From: Melampsora larici-populina 98AG31
Taxonomy: Eukaryota > Basidiomycota > Pucciniomycetes > Pucciniales > Melampsoraceae
Direction of reading: 5' to 3'
Length of the DNA stretch: 62,071 nt
Assembly: GCF_000204055.1 (NCBI RefSeq)
Contig: NW_006768774.1
Coordinates: forward strand, 20,534-82,604
Shown piece by piece: positions 11,349 to 22,500 of the stretch. Under the pieces are notes generated by a model, which was given only the letters and a program-made list of their open reading frames with translations, did no database searches and was not told the origin of the DNA. The position numbers were made by a program, and so were the translations under genes. Each line of letters opens with the position of its first letter. The stretch's first letter is position 1.

Positions 11349-13201
11349 ATGAACACCCATCTGACTGAATTTAATTTATGCATGGATTCAAATACTTCTC
11401 AACACCAACATATGCAGATCTCCCCTCAAACCACACCTGCATCAACTCCGGCCAACTTGGTTCAAGCACCGTTGATTGCTATCGAAGCAAACACGGTCGG
11501 AACTCCCACAACTTTAGCCTCGACATATCTTCCGGTTCCAAGTCTTTCCCCAGCGGACTGGGTGCGGCTTGCCCAGATCAATCCAGTCACGTCTTCTCTC
11601 GTCGTTTCACAACCAACCAACCAACCTACACACCTCATGAGTGCTCCTCCCGCTCCTAAAAAGCCACGAGGACGCCCTCGCAAGCAATCAGCTCCCCAAC
11701 AATCAAAGTCTCTTCGTCCAAAACAAGACGCTTCTGATCGTGAAACTCAGGTTGATTCTCAAATCGAAAATCAAATGGAAACTCAAATTAAAACTCAAGA
11801 TGTTCAAACTCAAGATGAATCTGGAATCAAAACCTCTCGAAATGAAGAAAACGAAGAGGCGGACATCAGCACCTCGAAATGTTGGTTTACACCTCAAAGT
11901 GATGACAACAAGTCCGATATGGATATTGTGGCTGAATGGTGCAGCATCTACGAGAATTTCAATTCTTGGCGCACGCAGAAGCAGGTAGTGATTCGTGAGA
12001 AGGTGGCAGCGTTCATTGCAAGTAAGAATCATGGAAATAGATCTGGTCGCGAGTGTGAAAAGAAAGTCAGTAACATTTTGGTCTATGTATGAAAATTGTT
12101 CTCTTCCCTGATTTTCTGTTTTGATATTTAGGTCAAATTGTTAGAGACTTGGTTCAGAACGGCTGACGGTTTGAGAAATGCGACTGGGGAGGGCAATCGT
12201 GAGGGTGAATCAGTGGTATTTACGGTCCCACAGGAGGATATCATGGCATTTAAATTGGCTAAGAGGCGAGGGGGTGGTAAGAAAGAAGATAATACTGGCA
12301 GCCTTCAAGGTATGTACAGGAACTGAGATTTCATGATTGTTTTCAACTCACTGACTGTATTCAAACAGTGAGAATGTTACGTATATGTCCTTGGTACGAA
12401 GAACTCGAGCCAGTAATTGGAGATCGACCGTCTGCCCGCCCGTTGGCCTTGAGGGATTCTTTAGGCAAGAATGACAAGCACAACTCAACATCTCTAACTG
12501 ATATCGAACCAGAACGCTCCCCAACTGCGTCTGACAGCTCCTTGCCAAACAAAGCTTGGGAAGAGACTCCCTCTCGTTCACTCTCACGCCGCAACCTGTC
12601 GTTGGACCTGAGTCTTGAGGAGGACACTTCAACTTTGCAAAGTCCTAACACCACTGGCTCGAATGTTTTCCTCAAACGCGAGCCGTCATTTGGGAACCTG
12701 AAGATCAAAGACATTTCATCATCTACCAAAACTTCTACTAAGCGTCGTCGACTCAGCAGTAAAGATACCACCACGTCGGTTCACTCCAAACAGCAAGAGT
12801 CGCCTCAAGATCTTCTTGGAATCAACTCCCTTGTGAATCGGTTACCTACTAAAGAGGAACGAGAGGCTAGTGAGCACCGTGCTGCAGCTAATCAGGAGAA
12901 GATGACCTCCAGCATCACTAATGCAATGGCCCAAATTATCACCACGAATCGATCAAATGAATTGGCAACGAAGGAAAACCTCGCCTTTGCCGATTTCAAA
13001 ATGAAGTATGATGAAATGAATATGAAGAATCGACTTGCACGCAGCCAGATGGTGATGGAGCTCATACGTGGAAAAATGGACCCCGCTGAAGCTGAAGCTT
13101 TGGCTTTGCGCCAATTACCTGACATTGAGGTTCCTCAGAGTACCAGCATTTCAAAGCAGACATCAGGAATCGAGTCATCTCAATTGCAATTCAACAACTG
13201 A
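11349..13201 (+). CDS. PIF-element accessory protein (trihelix/Myb-like)
   Basis: Three exons: to 12065, 12132-12309, 12369-13201, with donors GTCAGT and GTATGT and phases that join cleanly (CEKK to VKLLETW; SLQ to VRMLRICPWYEEL). The ATG at 11349 was chosen because the upstream ATG at 11304 lies inside the TIR; 11382 is also possible. A Gln/Ser/Pro-rich N-terminus with an AT-hook-like KKPRGRPRK precedes a predicted helical domain (EWCSIYENFNSWRTQKQ ... SGRECEKKVKLLETWFRTA) resembling trihelix/Myb-like domains of PIF ORF1 proteins. The C-terminus has a charged helical segment (NRSNELATKENLAFADFKMK). Probable role is TIR recognition alongside the transposase; this is inferred from context. Confidence 0.7.
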
Positions 13202-13640
13202 AGTTAACTGTTTATAAAATTGCTAGTCAATTTTCAAGGTTGAAAACATCTCAAAAGCTTCTAATTCTTGTTTTTGTTTTTTTTCAAAAGATCGAAATGT
13301 TGTTAACAAAGATATAAAGTGTCAAATTCTTGTTTTTTTTTTCAAAAGATCGAAATCTTGTTAACAAAGATATCAAAAGTTTCCAAAAAACTCTTTCAAT
13401 CCTCCAATTTCACCTCAAAAACTTTAACAAAGATTACCAAAATTGTGTTTCATCTTATGTTCAAATTTTCTCAAATAAAAAGTTGCGGTCCTCACTGCTT
13501 TGCAATAAAAATTCAAAGATTCTGATTTATTTGAATGAAAAAAACACAAAGGAATGTCTGAGTACAGAGTGATGAGATTCTTGAAATACATGTCAATGAA
13601 CTGTAGAAACCAAACAGCTAATCAATCGAAAAGATATTGG

Positions 13641-15324
13641 TTAATAATTTTTTGCAACACAAAGACTACTGAATAAAGATTCACGACGCTGGCCACCACC
13701 CGAGGCAAAATTGGGAGTTATTTGATTTGTTTCCAAAGTTTCACCTGGAATATCAAACACGCCTCCTGAGACCATTCCATACATCGGTGTTCCTTCTGTT
13801 ATGATGAAGTTATGTACAACAACACAAGCTCCAATCCACCTACATGCATACATAGCGTCCTTTGAGTTGTCGATACATAATCTCAATTCGTGAAGTGACC
13901 CAAAACGCATCTGTAGCATTCCGTTACAATGTTCCGATGCAATTCGTATCTTCGATATTGAGTTGTTGAAGTGATTTTGAGCCGTGGTAAGTGATTGATA
14001 ACGTGATCTTTTGAAAACAGGCACTATATGTTCCGAAGAAGCATACCCTGAATCAGCTAGGATGTACTCACCCTCTGAAAAGAACGAGGGCATATCCCGA
14101 AAGAACTGTGGTTTATAATGATTGTTATTGCACAAAAACATCAAATATGAAATTAGCAGTGTACTTCAGTAGACTTTAACAGTAGATAATTAAGAACTTA
14201 CTTGAGTGGACTTTAACACGCGTTGGTCATGTGCGCTTCCACACCAACCGTGATGTGCATAAAGCACTTTTCGCCGATCATCACATATTATAAGGGAGTT
14301 CAAGGCATAAATCGATTTGCGAGTATAGTAATCTTCTTTATTTTTAGAGGGTGCTGTGGCCAAAGGAACCAACGTTCCGTCAATAAAGCCAACACAATCT
14401 TGAAAGAACGAGGTATGGCCAATTCTTTGCTTAATCGCTGATCGCTCATCTCCATTTGGCCATCGTACATATTCTGACTCGAGCTCCAGTATGGCAGTGA
14501 TGCACCGTTTAGTGTAGTTCTCCACACTTCCTTCTGGTAGACGTGGAACACAGATTTAGAATGATAATTGCAGCTAAAAGAAAGTTTTGACTTAAAAAAC
14601 TTAGTTTTGACTTACCTGCCAAAGCGAACAACTTTGCTTTCATCGGGGTGGAGCCGCCGTTTCCTGATAAGCCCAAATTCGCTAATGCTACCAATAACTG
14701 CCACTGGGGTGGAGCCTGAGGGCAAAATGAGTTGTTTTGAAAGATATAAGAGGGTGCTATCCGGTGGAGTAACTTTGTAAAGTCGGCTTTGGACATGCGT
14801 GCCTAACGCAAAAGCGAAACAAAGATGATGAGTCTAATATCTGAGGGACAAATGAAAAACTTTGAGCTTACCACAGCTAGCCAAGTTCAATTGGTCTCAT
14901 CAAACCACGCTTGAAAAGTTGCAGCCTTTGAGCTACCCCGAGGCCTACGATATCTAGGAAGAAGGTACCTTCTTGATTGGGCTTGATCTCGTGCTAACAA
15001 GAGAGCTGAGAGAATTGTTTCATCCTCATCTCGCTTTCGCTTCCGTTGATCCAGGTAGGAACTCTGGTGAAAGGTAGACACCATCAAGATCGTGAAAGTG
15101 AACATGATGATGCGTTCTTGATGTCCAAGATGTTGGTCTTCATCTGATTGATCACCATTGACGGAATTCATCGAGGATACCAGGAGTAAACAAGCAATCA
15201 AGTTTGGAATAAAAGTTGATGAAGTTGATGAAGTTGGGCTTGTGGTAGATTGAAAAAGAGAGAAAACTGATATAAAGGTGTCAAGTGATGACAGGATATG
15301 CCTGCGGACTGAGAGTCTAGGCAT
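13641..15324 (-). pseudogene. PIF/Harbinger-like DDE transposase, one premature TGA
   Basis: Exons 15324-14872, 14802-14616, 14533-14202 and 14106-13641, each with canonical GT-AG introns. Conserved blocks: RMSKADFTKLLHRIAP, CVGFIDGTLVPL (first Asp), GWCGSAHDQRVL, EYILADSGYASS (second Asp), RIASEHCNGMLQMRFGSL (Glu), ACVVVHNFI. This is the DDE_Tnp_4 type common in basidiomycetes and distinct from the transposase at 4680-5986. In exon 1 a TGA follows FDETN, eight codons before the donor; the flanking sequence (TWLAV, then ARMSKADF after the intron) continues the family pattern, so this is one nonsense mutation. All catalytic residues remain. Confidence 0.8.
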
Positions 15325-15926
15325 TTTCGAGGAGTTGAGAGTCTGGATGGGTGGGTGGGGCTCTCAAACATCTCTATGGCTACCCAATTAAAAAACCCGT
15401 CCAAAAAATATTGAAAATCAAATGGGTCGGGACGGGTTTTTCATTTGGGTTTTGATACGGGTTTTTAATGTTTGTGTACCCCTAATATTATAAGGGTTAA
15501 GGAAATTGATTCTAATGGGAGTATTAGGCGTGTTTGGTGGAGGATAATTGTTGACAGGTGAATCAGGTATAGGTGAATTATTGGATGAAGGCGCAGCAAG
15601 ATAGGCTATCAAAATTAAATAAAGAAAAAGAATTAAAATTAGTAAAAGAATTAAATAAAAACATTGAAAATTATAATATTAAGAAAGAAGAAAGAAACAA
15701 GAGAGAAATTGGACTTACAGCATATTATTCCTAAACTATGGCATCTTTGGCAAGCAGGATTGATTTGGTAATGGCAAGAGGAGTGTACCATGCGGCATTG
15801 GACACAAGGTGAGGCTAAAGAGGGTGAAACAGTGTTGACCATGTTGGAAATAAAAGAAAATTCAAGAACTTAATGATTTAGAAGTGTTTTAATTGAATTG
15901 TTTAATTGATAAACTGGGGGCAGTTT

Positions 15927-15941
15927 GGAAGAAGAGGAGGA
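15927..15941 (+). other. Polypurine tract preceding the 3' LTR
   Basis: The run GGAAGAAGAGGAGGA ends exactly where TGTGGTGATC begins, the layout expected for a plus-strand primer of reverse transcription next to the LTR. It is on the same strand as the pol fragment. Confidence 0.6.
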
Positions 15942-17590
15942 TGTGGTGATCAATTTAAGGGATCAATCAAAAAATTCATAATTAGCAGTTTACCAGTTTA
16001 TTAGAAAGATTTAGCAGGACAGAAAGTTCGAAATAGGGGTTTTTGGATCAATTGAAGCTCTTGTAGGCTTATGTATTGGTCATAAGGTTAACATTACATC
16101 ATTTTATTTCACATTACTTATTAAGACCATTATAGTTTATTCACAAACTCATTACAAAAAGAAAGAAAGAAAAACATAAGAAAAATTTGAAAATATAGGT
16201 ACATAGGTTGGAAAATGGTTTTTAGGGTAGTAAAAATAAAGTTATGGGTATTATGAGGTTCGAATATGAAAGAACAACATTAAATTATACTTGAAAATTT
16301 TAATCTTGAAGGTTGATAAGAAGAAACAGAATCTATTAGCAGAAAGGTACTTTTTCGAAGTTGGTAAACAAGAGGTACACATGTAGTTTGGTTATGTAAT
16401 AGTGGTAGTAGTGGAATTTAAGGTTGCCAAGAGGATTTTCCGGGATTTTTAAGGTTATAAAAGATGATTTCATATTACATGAGCAAGAAAAAGAGAGTAG
16501 CAGCTGTGAAAAGTGAAGAAAATGGGTGAATTTTGTCAAAAATGAAGGTTTTCAGCTCATTACATATGTCAAATGATGTCAGATTAGGTTGGTAGATGGC
16601 TCATTCAACGCAGAAGAGTCGATTACATAATTTACAAACTTTAAATCAATAGTAGCGGAGGTGTATGAAAAAAGGTATAAGGCAAATAAAGAATTGGTGT
16701 GAATCTCAAATTTACAGTCACAAGGTAATGCTAAAACCCTTAACTTCACAACTCAATATCTGACTCATAACTCATCAGAAATAGGTCATATGGGTGTCAT
16801 AAATGATCAGTAACACAAGGGCTACAAGATGCACTTTAGTAATCAAAAATTGGAGCACATCAGAAAAAAGTTGTAATCTCAAAATTTGGTTTTCAGCTAG
16901 TTTACAAGGAAAAAATCACCTGTAATCATCATAAGAATTGCTGTACATCATATTATTGCGTCATTGATCACTTTTTGCTGTGAAAATTACATCATTTATT
17001 AGTAACAAAATCATTACATTGCGCCGTCATCATAGGGTTTTTAGGGATTTCTGGGCGGATTTGATTGGTTTTGAGGCTTTTGACCATTGTAAAAGTGGGA
17101 GTACATTGTTATATATACTTTGAGAAGATTTTGGGACTGCTGTTCCCCTTTTTTCTTTATCATTTACGCAGTTATTATTTTGTTTATCATTATAAACTTA
17201 TTTTAATAGTACCTGGTCACTTAAATACGCCCTTTATTATAGCTATAAAGGGAAATTTATTTTAGTTTTATAGTCAAAGAGACTCATTGGGAATAATATC
17301 AATAAGATATTGCTTATTTCTTCATTTATCATTTGGGAATAACACTATAGCAGTGTTGATAGTAATAAAAATTGTGCTTTGAGGTTAAAAATACATGTGA
17401 AGATATATTTCTCTGGTGCCTTATCTGTACTCAATACAACAGAGTCTTTTTCCTGATTGTGTTATGTTTTTTCGTGGATTCTTTTGTTTTGATTATTGTT
17501 TGAAATTGAAATTTCTTGATTCGTGAGTTTCGAATACTTTCTTATTCAAAAATTTATGAAACGATAACACTAAATTGGTGATTTCAAGAA
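15942..17590 (+). repeat. Putative 3' LTR of the Gypsy-type element
   Basis: A+T-rich, about 1.6 kb, no gene. It starts TG directly after the polypurine tract. The right boundary is not fixed because there is no second LTR to compare; sequence resembling an end (ATAACA, or GATTTCA) occurs at 17561-17590, next to the 3' remnant of the Ngaro-like element. Confidence 0.5.
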
Positions 17591-17720
17591 TTGAGAAACT
17601 ACGTCTATGAGGAGCTGTGGTTGATGAGGTGTGCAGTGCGTGAGAGAATTGAATCTTGGAATAATTCTCTTCGCCTGGGCACGGGTACGTGACATGTGTC
17701 TTTACATGTCACCTTCTAGT

Positions 17721-19610
17721 TCACAGCTCATGGATATCTTTGTTTGAGTTGTGGCCTCTAGACAACGCGTCGGCAGGGTTGTTCTCTGAAGTTACTCTAG
17801 TTTCTTTCAGATCACACTGATATCTAGTAAGTAAATCTTGAATTACTTTTCATTCCTCGTCTACCAAACGATCTTTTGACTTCCAATTGCGGACGACCCC
17901 TTCCGTGGTCGTGTTATCTGTGTGAACTATGAACCTTCTTCCTTCTGTTTCATATTTTTTCCTCACCATTAATAGTCCTAATCTGATGACAATCGTTTCT
18001 GCCCATGCTATTCTCCTAGGTTCTTCTCCTTGTTTCAGGTTAAATGTTTCCCAGCCTTCTAGCAGCTCAAACATTGCCCAGGACGATCCGACCTTTACAC
18101 CTAAGCCGTACGACGTGGATGTGTCTCCATACCAGTTCACTTCGCACAGTTCCTTATCTGGTAGCATTTGTAAGTTTTTAAAGTTCTTTAAAGTATGGTC
18201 CCATTGCTGAAGATCTTCTTTCACTTCGTCTGGTAGGTACTTTTTCACCCACTGGTTTCCCCATGCTTTCTTACAGTGGTGCATCGACCTCATGTATGGT
18301 TTCATGTGTGGCAGGATTAACAACGTATGGCACAACCTTCCTACAAAGCCTTCAAATTCCTTATAAGATACCCGTTCTTTCGTTGTGAGCATCTTTTCTG
18401 TTTCTTCTCTTTGTTCATTCAGCTTGCCTTCAGGTAATCTGACCGTATGTTCAATGACATTCCATATGAAGCCAACATATTTCTGTTCGGCATCGAAATC
18501 GTGGTATTTTGTGTCATTTGTCTTCACTCCGAGTTGGTTGCTGACTCTCACTACCTGCTGCATCGTCACTCTTGACTCCGGGCGTTTCAGTAACATGTTA
18601 TCATCTACCCAACGGAAGATTTTTGGAATTGACAGTTTAATCTCAATCAACTCCTTCCACGCGTCCGCTGGTCTCCCAAAGATTCCACACCCAGCCACGC
18701 CTCTGAACGCAACCCTTGTGTCTACCCATAACCCATCTTCAAAATCCTTCAGAATTAGGTACGGCCATTGGTCCGGGTCGGTGGGAGTTTGGCGGTATGC
18801 CTTTTCCCAGTCAAATATCGCTAGAAGCCACACGCCTGGGTTATCTTTGAAGAAACGTACGACTTTCTGGAAATTGTCCCATGTTGTTTTGAAATGTTTC
18901 TTGTTGACAAATGAGTTTACTGACGGTATTCTCTTCTTCTTCCTAGGATACAACAAATCATGGATTACTCTGAAAGTTCCATCGCCATTGATGGTGCTTC
19001 CCATTGGGCTCAACCGGAAAAATGGAAACCATTTGCTTAACTGTTCATGTGAGAAAGGGCCATAGATTTGTCCTTCTGTTCTCTCTTTTTTCAGTGTGTT
19101 ACGTATCTTCTGTCGTACTTCTGAAGCTGACTCGTGGTTATTGGGGGTGTACCAGGGAAGTCTCCCTACTTTATGTTCGGGTATTCCTTGAGGGAAGCCA
19201 AACTGGAAACCTTCTATTACATCCGTGAACTTATTGAGGATTCTGGCTTCCCTAAGCTGGCATAGCCATTCTCCTATGTTCATCTCACACCGTACTCTAC
19301 ATGGCCACGGTCTCTGGTCTTCCGGTCTATGGATTTTTCGTACGTATAAGCTCATCTTTTTTGCTTCTTCTTCTTCTTCTTCTGATTCTTCTCTCTCTGA
19401 TCGCATGAACTCATGTTCCGCTCCGTAGTCATCACTCTCAGATCCGTTGAAGTACTCTTCTTCAGAGTCATCTTCAGAGCTTAACTCACATGTTTGTGAC
19501 TCAGATCTTGGGCTCTCGCTCCGTTGGCTTCTGTAACCACTGCGATCACTGTTTTTTCTGGGCAAGGGCAAGGGCAAGGGCAAACATGAGTATCTATCAT
19601 TTTCTGGCAC
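17721..19610 (-). pseudogene. Ngaro-like reverse transcriptase/RNase H, premature TGA
   Basis: Acidic Ser/Glu-rich N-terminus, then a block shared by all RTs here (GFPQGIPEHKVGRLPWYTPN), SPMGSTINGDGTFRVIHDLL, motif A FDWEKAYRQ, GVAGCGIFGRPADAW, and motif C FRWVDDNMLL. RNase H follows with YGDTSTSYG, IAWAETIVIRLG and HTDNTTTEG. A TGA at 17850-17852 interrupts VDEE; the same frame continues (KVIQDLL ... NPADALSRG) to TGA 17721-17723, so the RNase H end is simply cut by a nonsense change. RT catalytic residues are intact. The AGGGCA hexamer repeat at 19562-19585 encodes PLPLPLP. No ATG opens the frame, so a spliced or frameshifted N-terminus is likely. Confidence 0.85.
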
Positions 19611-19784
19611 TGGCTTGGAAACGGTCAGTGGTAAGAGCTGGGTTGGGGCGCGATGTGGAGTTCATAGCCAGCGTAGGCACTTGATCTGGACAGATCTGGG
19701 AACTTCTGGTTGCTGGACCATGATAGCACAATGCCTTTTGGCTGCATTTCGATTCAGGTGGGTTCTGTTTAAGTTTTAATCAAC

Positions 19785-21236
19785 TCACTTCCTCTTGGTG
19801 TTGTTATTGTTACCCTTTGTTTGGGGTTTAACATGATTTGACGACCGACTATCAGTTCTATAGTCATCTCTATGATCGTTTCTACGCTCATCTCTACAAT
19901 TGTCTTGTTTGTAGCGTCTTGGGGATTGTGCTCGTCGTACGGGGGATCTCAATCTGTTGTCACGTCTAGGTGACCATCTGTCGCCTCTGCCTCTAAACCA
20001 ACCACTTGAATCCCTGTCGTCGTCCCTTTTGTAATCGGAATGGTTGTAGGAGCTCCTTCCATAAGCTTTCCCTCTGCCCCTTCCACGTCTTCCCCTAAAG
20101 CCACCTCTGTTGCTCGGCTTAGAGTTTGAATAGGAAGATTTGTCTTTGGTAGATTTGGACGTCTCTTCTTTTAAGTCTGATTTTTTGTAAGTCTCTCCTT
20201 TCTCCTTCTCCGCTGTTTTCAATAGTTTCGGTATCTGATCTTGACATTTGCCTCCTTTGGCGTACGGATTGTCGTGGCAGTCCCATTCTCTGAATTTGTC
20301 TACAGTCCGTCTAGCTTTCTCCTCTAGCTTTTTCTGCCTCACTGACGGGTCTCCGACTTTTCCACCTTCTACTCTGATCGTCCAAATCTGGCGGCGTACA
20401 AGGATATCGTATTGGAGTGCAACCATCCAGTTGTCGTCGTTTTCACTTTTGATTTCTTCAACGTTCTTTTTGTGTCTTTCAAATTTAGTTGCTAGGCGAT
20501 GAAATTCAAACCAATTCCTCAAGTATTCAAGCATCAAGTTGAAACATGTCACCCAGTCTCCGTAGCTTAGACGTAGTTTGGCAGGGTAAGTGAGGCCTTC
20601 GTAAGTCTCGTCTTCTGAATCTGAGTCATTTTCTTTCTTCTTCTTCTTGGACTTCTTTCCTTCAACTTCCCGGTTTGCTTCTAGCCAGGCTCTGTTGAAC
20701 ATTGAGACTGGTACGTAACCTTTCACCTTCCAAATTTGGTTATCCCAGAAAACTGTCAGCTGGGCCATGTGATGACTGGGAACCACGCCGTCTGCAAATT
20801 CAATTCCGTTCTTGACGAAACCTCTGCCGGTTGGCCCTCTCGCGTGGTCTTCATCATCGTCAGACATAGGTCTGCCTCTTGGGATCATTCGTTCGGCAGC
20901 TCTCGCGGGTTTCAGTTTGCCTGGGGTGTTAGAGGTGGGATTGGTTGGAGGTTTGGGGATGGGCTCATTCGGTTGGTTCGGTTGCAATGCCGTTGAATGT
21001 GTCTTGGACATCTTTGGCTGATTGTCTGGTGGTTGGTCTGTTTCAATAGCTAGAACTTTTAACTTCTCCGGTTGGTAGCGTAGGAGGTACAATGTCATGA
21101 GTTCCGCGTGTTTATCGTACTGGTGTTTATGATCAAGCGCTTCTCGAATTTCCAAGAGTGCCGCTGCTTGAGCTTGTGATGGGCCCGAGGGGCCTGCGGT
21201 CGGTTCCCTAACCTGTTGCTTCTTCCCTGTAATTCG
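19785..21236 (-). CDS. Ngaro-like Gag, main exon (element 1)
   Basis: Exon opening after an acceptor (TTACAG at 21242-21237). It carries the gag block shared by every Ngaro-like element in the window: WKVKGYVPVSMFNRAWL, RLSYGDWVTCFNLMLEYLRN, NWMVALQYDILVRR, DNPYAKGGK. The C-terminus is a long Arg/Gly/Ser/Asp-rich RNA-binding tail (FRGRRGRGRG, then RS/RD repeats) instead of a zinc knuckle. Presumed role is nucleocapsid formation and RNA binding. The frame is uninterrupted. It lies about 175 bp upstream of the RT frame on the same strand. Confidence 0.78.
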   Translation of the reverse strand, partial: RITGKKQQVREPTAGPSGPSQAQAAALLEIREALDHKHQYDKHAELMTLYLLRYQPEKLKVLAIETDQPPDNQPKMSKTHSTALQPNQPNEPIPKPPTNPTSNTPGKLKPARAAERMIPRGRPMSDDDEDHARGPTGRGFVKNGIEFADGVVPSHHMAQLTVFWDNQIWKVKGYVPVSMFNRAWLEANREVEGKKSKKKKKENDSDSEDETYEGLTYPAKLRLSYGDWVTCFNLMLEYLRNWFEFHRLATKFERHKKNVEEIKSENDDNWMVALQYDILVRRQIWTIRVEGGKVGDPSVRQKKLEEKARRTVDKFREWDCHDNPYAKGGKCQDQIPKLLKTAEKEKGETYKKSDLKEETSKSTKDKSSYSNSKPSNRGGFRGRRGRGRGKAYGRSSYNHSDYKRDDDRDSSGWFRGRGDRWSPRRDNRLRSPVRRAQSPRRYKQDNCRDERRNDHRDDYRTDSRSSNHVKPQTKGNNNNTKRK

Positions 21237-21578
21237 CGACAAGATCACTCATAAGTTTTTGTATTCCTTCTGCTGCTGTTTAAGCCAAAGATCTTTTGCA
21301 GTTCAATCTTATGTGATCATACAGGATAGACGGGGATCGTAGCGTGCCCGAGTCCGTTATGGGGACTTATACAAGGGCCTTCTCACTGGTATGGAGTGAG
21401 GTACGTTAATAAATGTTTGTCATATAAGACTAGCCTTTATGGGGCCTCTGACTCATCCTTATATGCGGAATAATTGTCAGGTTCAAGGAATGCGAGCGAA
21501 CGTGCGGTTACGGTCGGCCTCTATTTCAGCTGGGCAACACACATGAAGTGAAAAGAAACTCCCAGCAGCTCAAATTGT

Positions 21579-22237
21579 TTACAATGTAAAAGGATGAAGA
21601 GAAATGATTTGCCGGTGCGCTTTGGTTTGGACCTCACCTTTAGTTATGGAAGGGCTTGATACTAAGCCAGCCAGCAGCCTTCTTGCTTCTCTATCCTCGT
21701 CGTCCGGTTCTTTCTTGACTTGTTTGATTCTGACCCACGACGCCTCTTCTTCGCTTGATCCTTCTTTGTAGTCTTCCATATACTCTAAGGAACTTTCACT
21801 TGCTGGAGCATCTTGCTCCCTGTTTGCGACCGTCTTATGGTTGTTGGCATTGTTGCGCTGCGTGAATCCTGATGGTTCTTGTGTGGTCTTCCTTGATGGT
21901 TGTCAAACCGGTAAGTGTTGGCAAGCTACTTGATGTGGGTTGACGTTCATCTGAAGCTTCTTTCTCGTTTCTGTTTCCTTCTTGATTTTGCACCTTCTCC
22001 ACCGTCTTCTGATGCACGTTCTGACTATCTGGGTTGCCGGGACCTTTTACAATGATTCTCTTTATCACCCCTTCTTGATTAGGTTCGGTCGTGTCTTGTT
22101 TACGTTTTGTGACCTGCTTCTTCGGTAGTTGTGCTGGAGCTAGGTGGAGGGGGTGCTGGTGTCTTGCTGAAACCGCGTAGTTTGCGTTTCTGGTCTGCTA
22201 CTTCTGGAAAAAGCTCATTGCTTGCGTTTTGTGCCAT
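21579..22237 (-). pseudogene. Ngaro-like gag N-terminal exon, frameshifted (element 1)
   Basis: Starts MAQNASNELFPEVADQKRKL at 22237. Coding character then passes between frames: a stop follows the first ~45 codons, the next segment is 22068-21835 (IKRIIVKGPGNPDSQNVHQK), then 21779-21579 (MEDYKEGSSEEEASWVRIKQ), consistent with at least two frameshifts. The acidic, Lys/Pro-rich composition matches the gag N-terminal exons at 39041-39574 and 54605-55273. The splice to the main exon is probable but the donor is not certain. Confidence 0.5.
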
Positions 22238-22500
22238 TTGATCTATCTATGTGACTATTCTTAATTTAGGATTGTTGAGTTTAAATAAGGTTGTTTGTTG
22301 TTGAAAAATTTGATGAGAGATCAAATATAAGCTATGAGCTGTGGGGTAGAGGTAGCGTACTGAGAAGCTTGAAGATTTTCCTGTATTGGAAATCTCAACT
22401 TCTCTCGAGTCTCTTCCTGCTACATAAGGGTTATGTCCCTTATGTTGCTTTACGCTACCTGTACCCGCTCATACTCCACCCCGTAGACAGCGGTCCAAAC

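Larger units (their letters stand above)
11243..15482. mobile_element. Second PIF/Harbinger-like transposon with ~100-bp TIRs
   Basis: About 100 bp at the left (GGGGTACACAAACATTAAAA onward) recurs inverted at the right end, nearly identical. TAATA flanks both ends (11238-11242, 15483-15487), and removing the element plus one copy restores the antisense gene it interrupts. The duplication can be read as 5 bp, or as the PIF-typical 3-bp TTA if one end carries an extra TA. It holds an accessory DNA-binding-type gene (plus) and a four-exon DDE transposase (minus), convergent. Confidence 0.88.
8285..15842 (-). pseudogene. Antisense Zn2Cys6-cluster gene inside the retrotransposon, split by two insertions
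   Basis: Reads leftward from ATG at 15842. Exon 1 (15842-15719) encodes a fungal binuclear zinc cluster: CVQCRMVHSSC, seven residues, then CQRCHSLGIIC, the exact C-x2-C-x6-C-x7-C-x2-C-x6-C spacing. Exon 2 starts at 15605 (GTAAGT...TAG intron) and runs to 15483, resumes at 11237 after the PIF-like element, continues to 11011, and resumes at 8882 after the MITE. The joined frame is open: a Ser/Pro/Asn-rich linker, a conserved-looking block (FFKRLYEHNLAWKTDY, HSWRILDDTIRQFKEAGFEV), then RAHCIAEYVSRRGEDKCLTV. A last exon probably ends at TAA 8285; its splice sites are unresolved. Predicted role is DNA binding. It starts only about 100 bp from the LTR, so an antisense LTR promoter is plausible. 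It is broken now, but only by the insertions. Confidence 0.66.
8157..17590 (+). mobile_element. 5'-truncated Ty3/Gypsy-type LTR retrotransposon with antisense gene
   Basis: On the plus strand: the C-terminal end of pol (8157-8357), then a long spacer containing an antisense Zn2Cys6 gene and two later insertions, a purine-rich tract at 15927-15941, and a putative 3' LTR starting TG at 15942. No 5' LTR or upstream gag-pol is present to the left, so the element is truncated at about 8157. The right end is uncertain (candidate CA ends near 17566 and 17589). Without the insertions the remaining internal segment is about 1.4 kb. Confidence 0.62.
17591..22500 (-). mobile_element. Ngaro-like tyrosine-recombinase retrotransposon 1 (no recombinase)
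   Basis: Minus-strand order: gag N-terminal exon (22237-21590), gag main exon (21236-19785), RT/RNase H (19610-17721). Downstream of RNase H only about 130 bp remain before the LTR element, so the recombinase and right-hand repeats are lost. At 22310-22500 a G/C-rich block with palindromes such as ATAAGGG...CCCTTAT may be the left terminal repeat, by analogy with the full element at 33271-39893. Confidence 0.75.
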
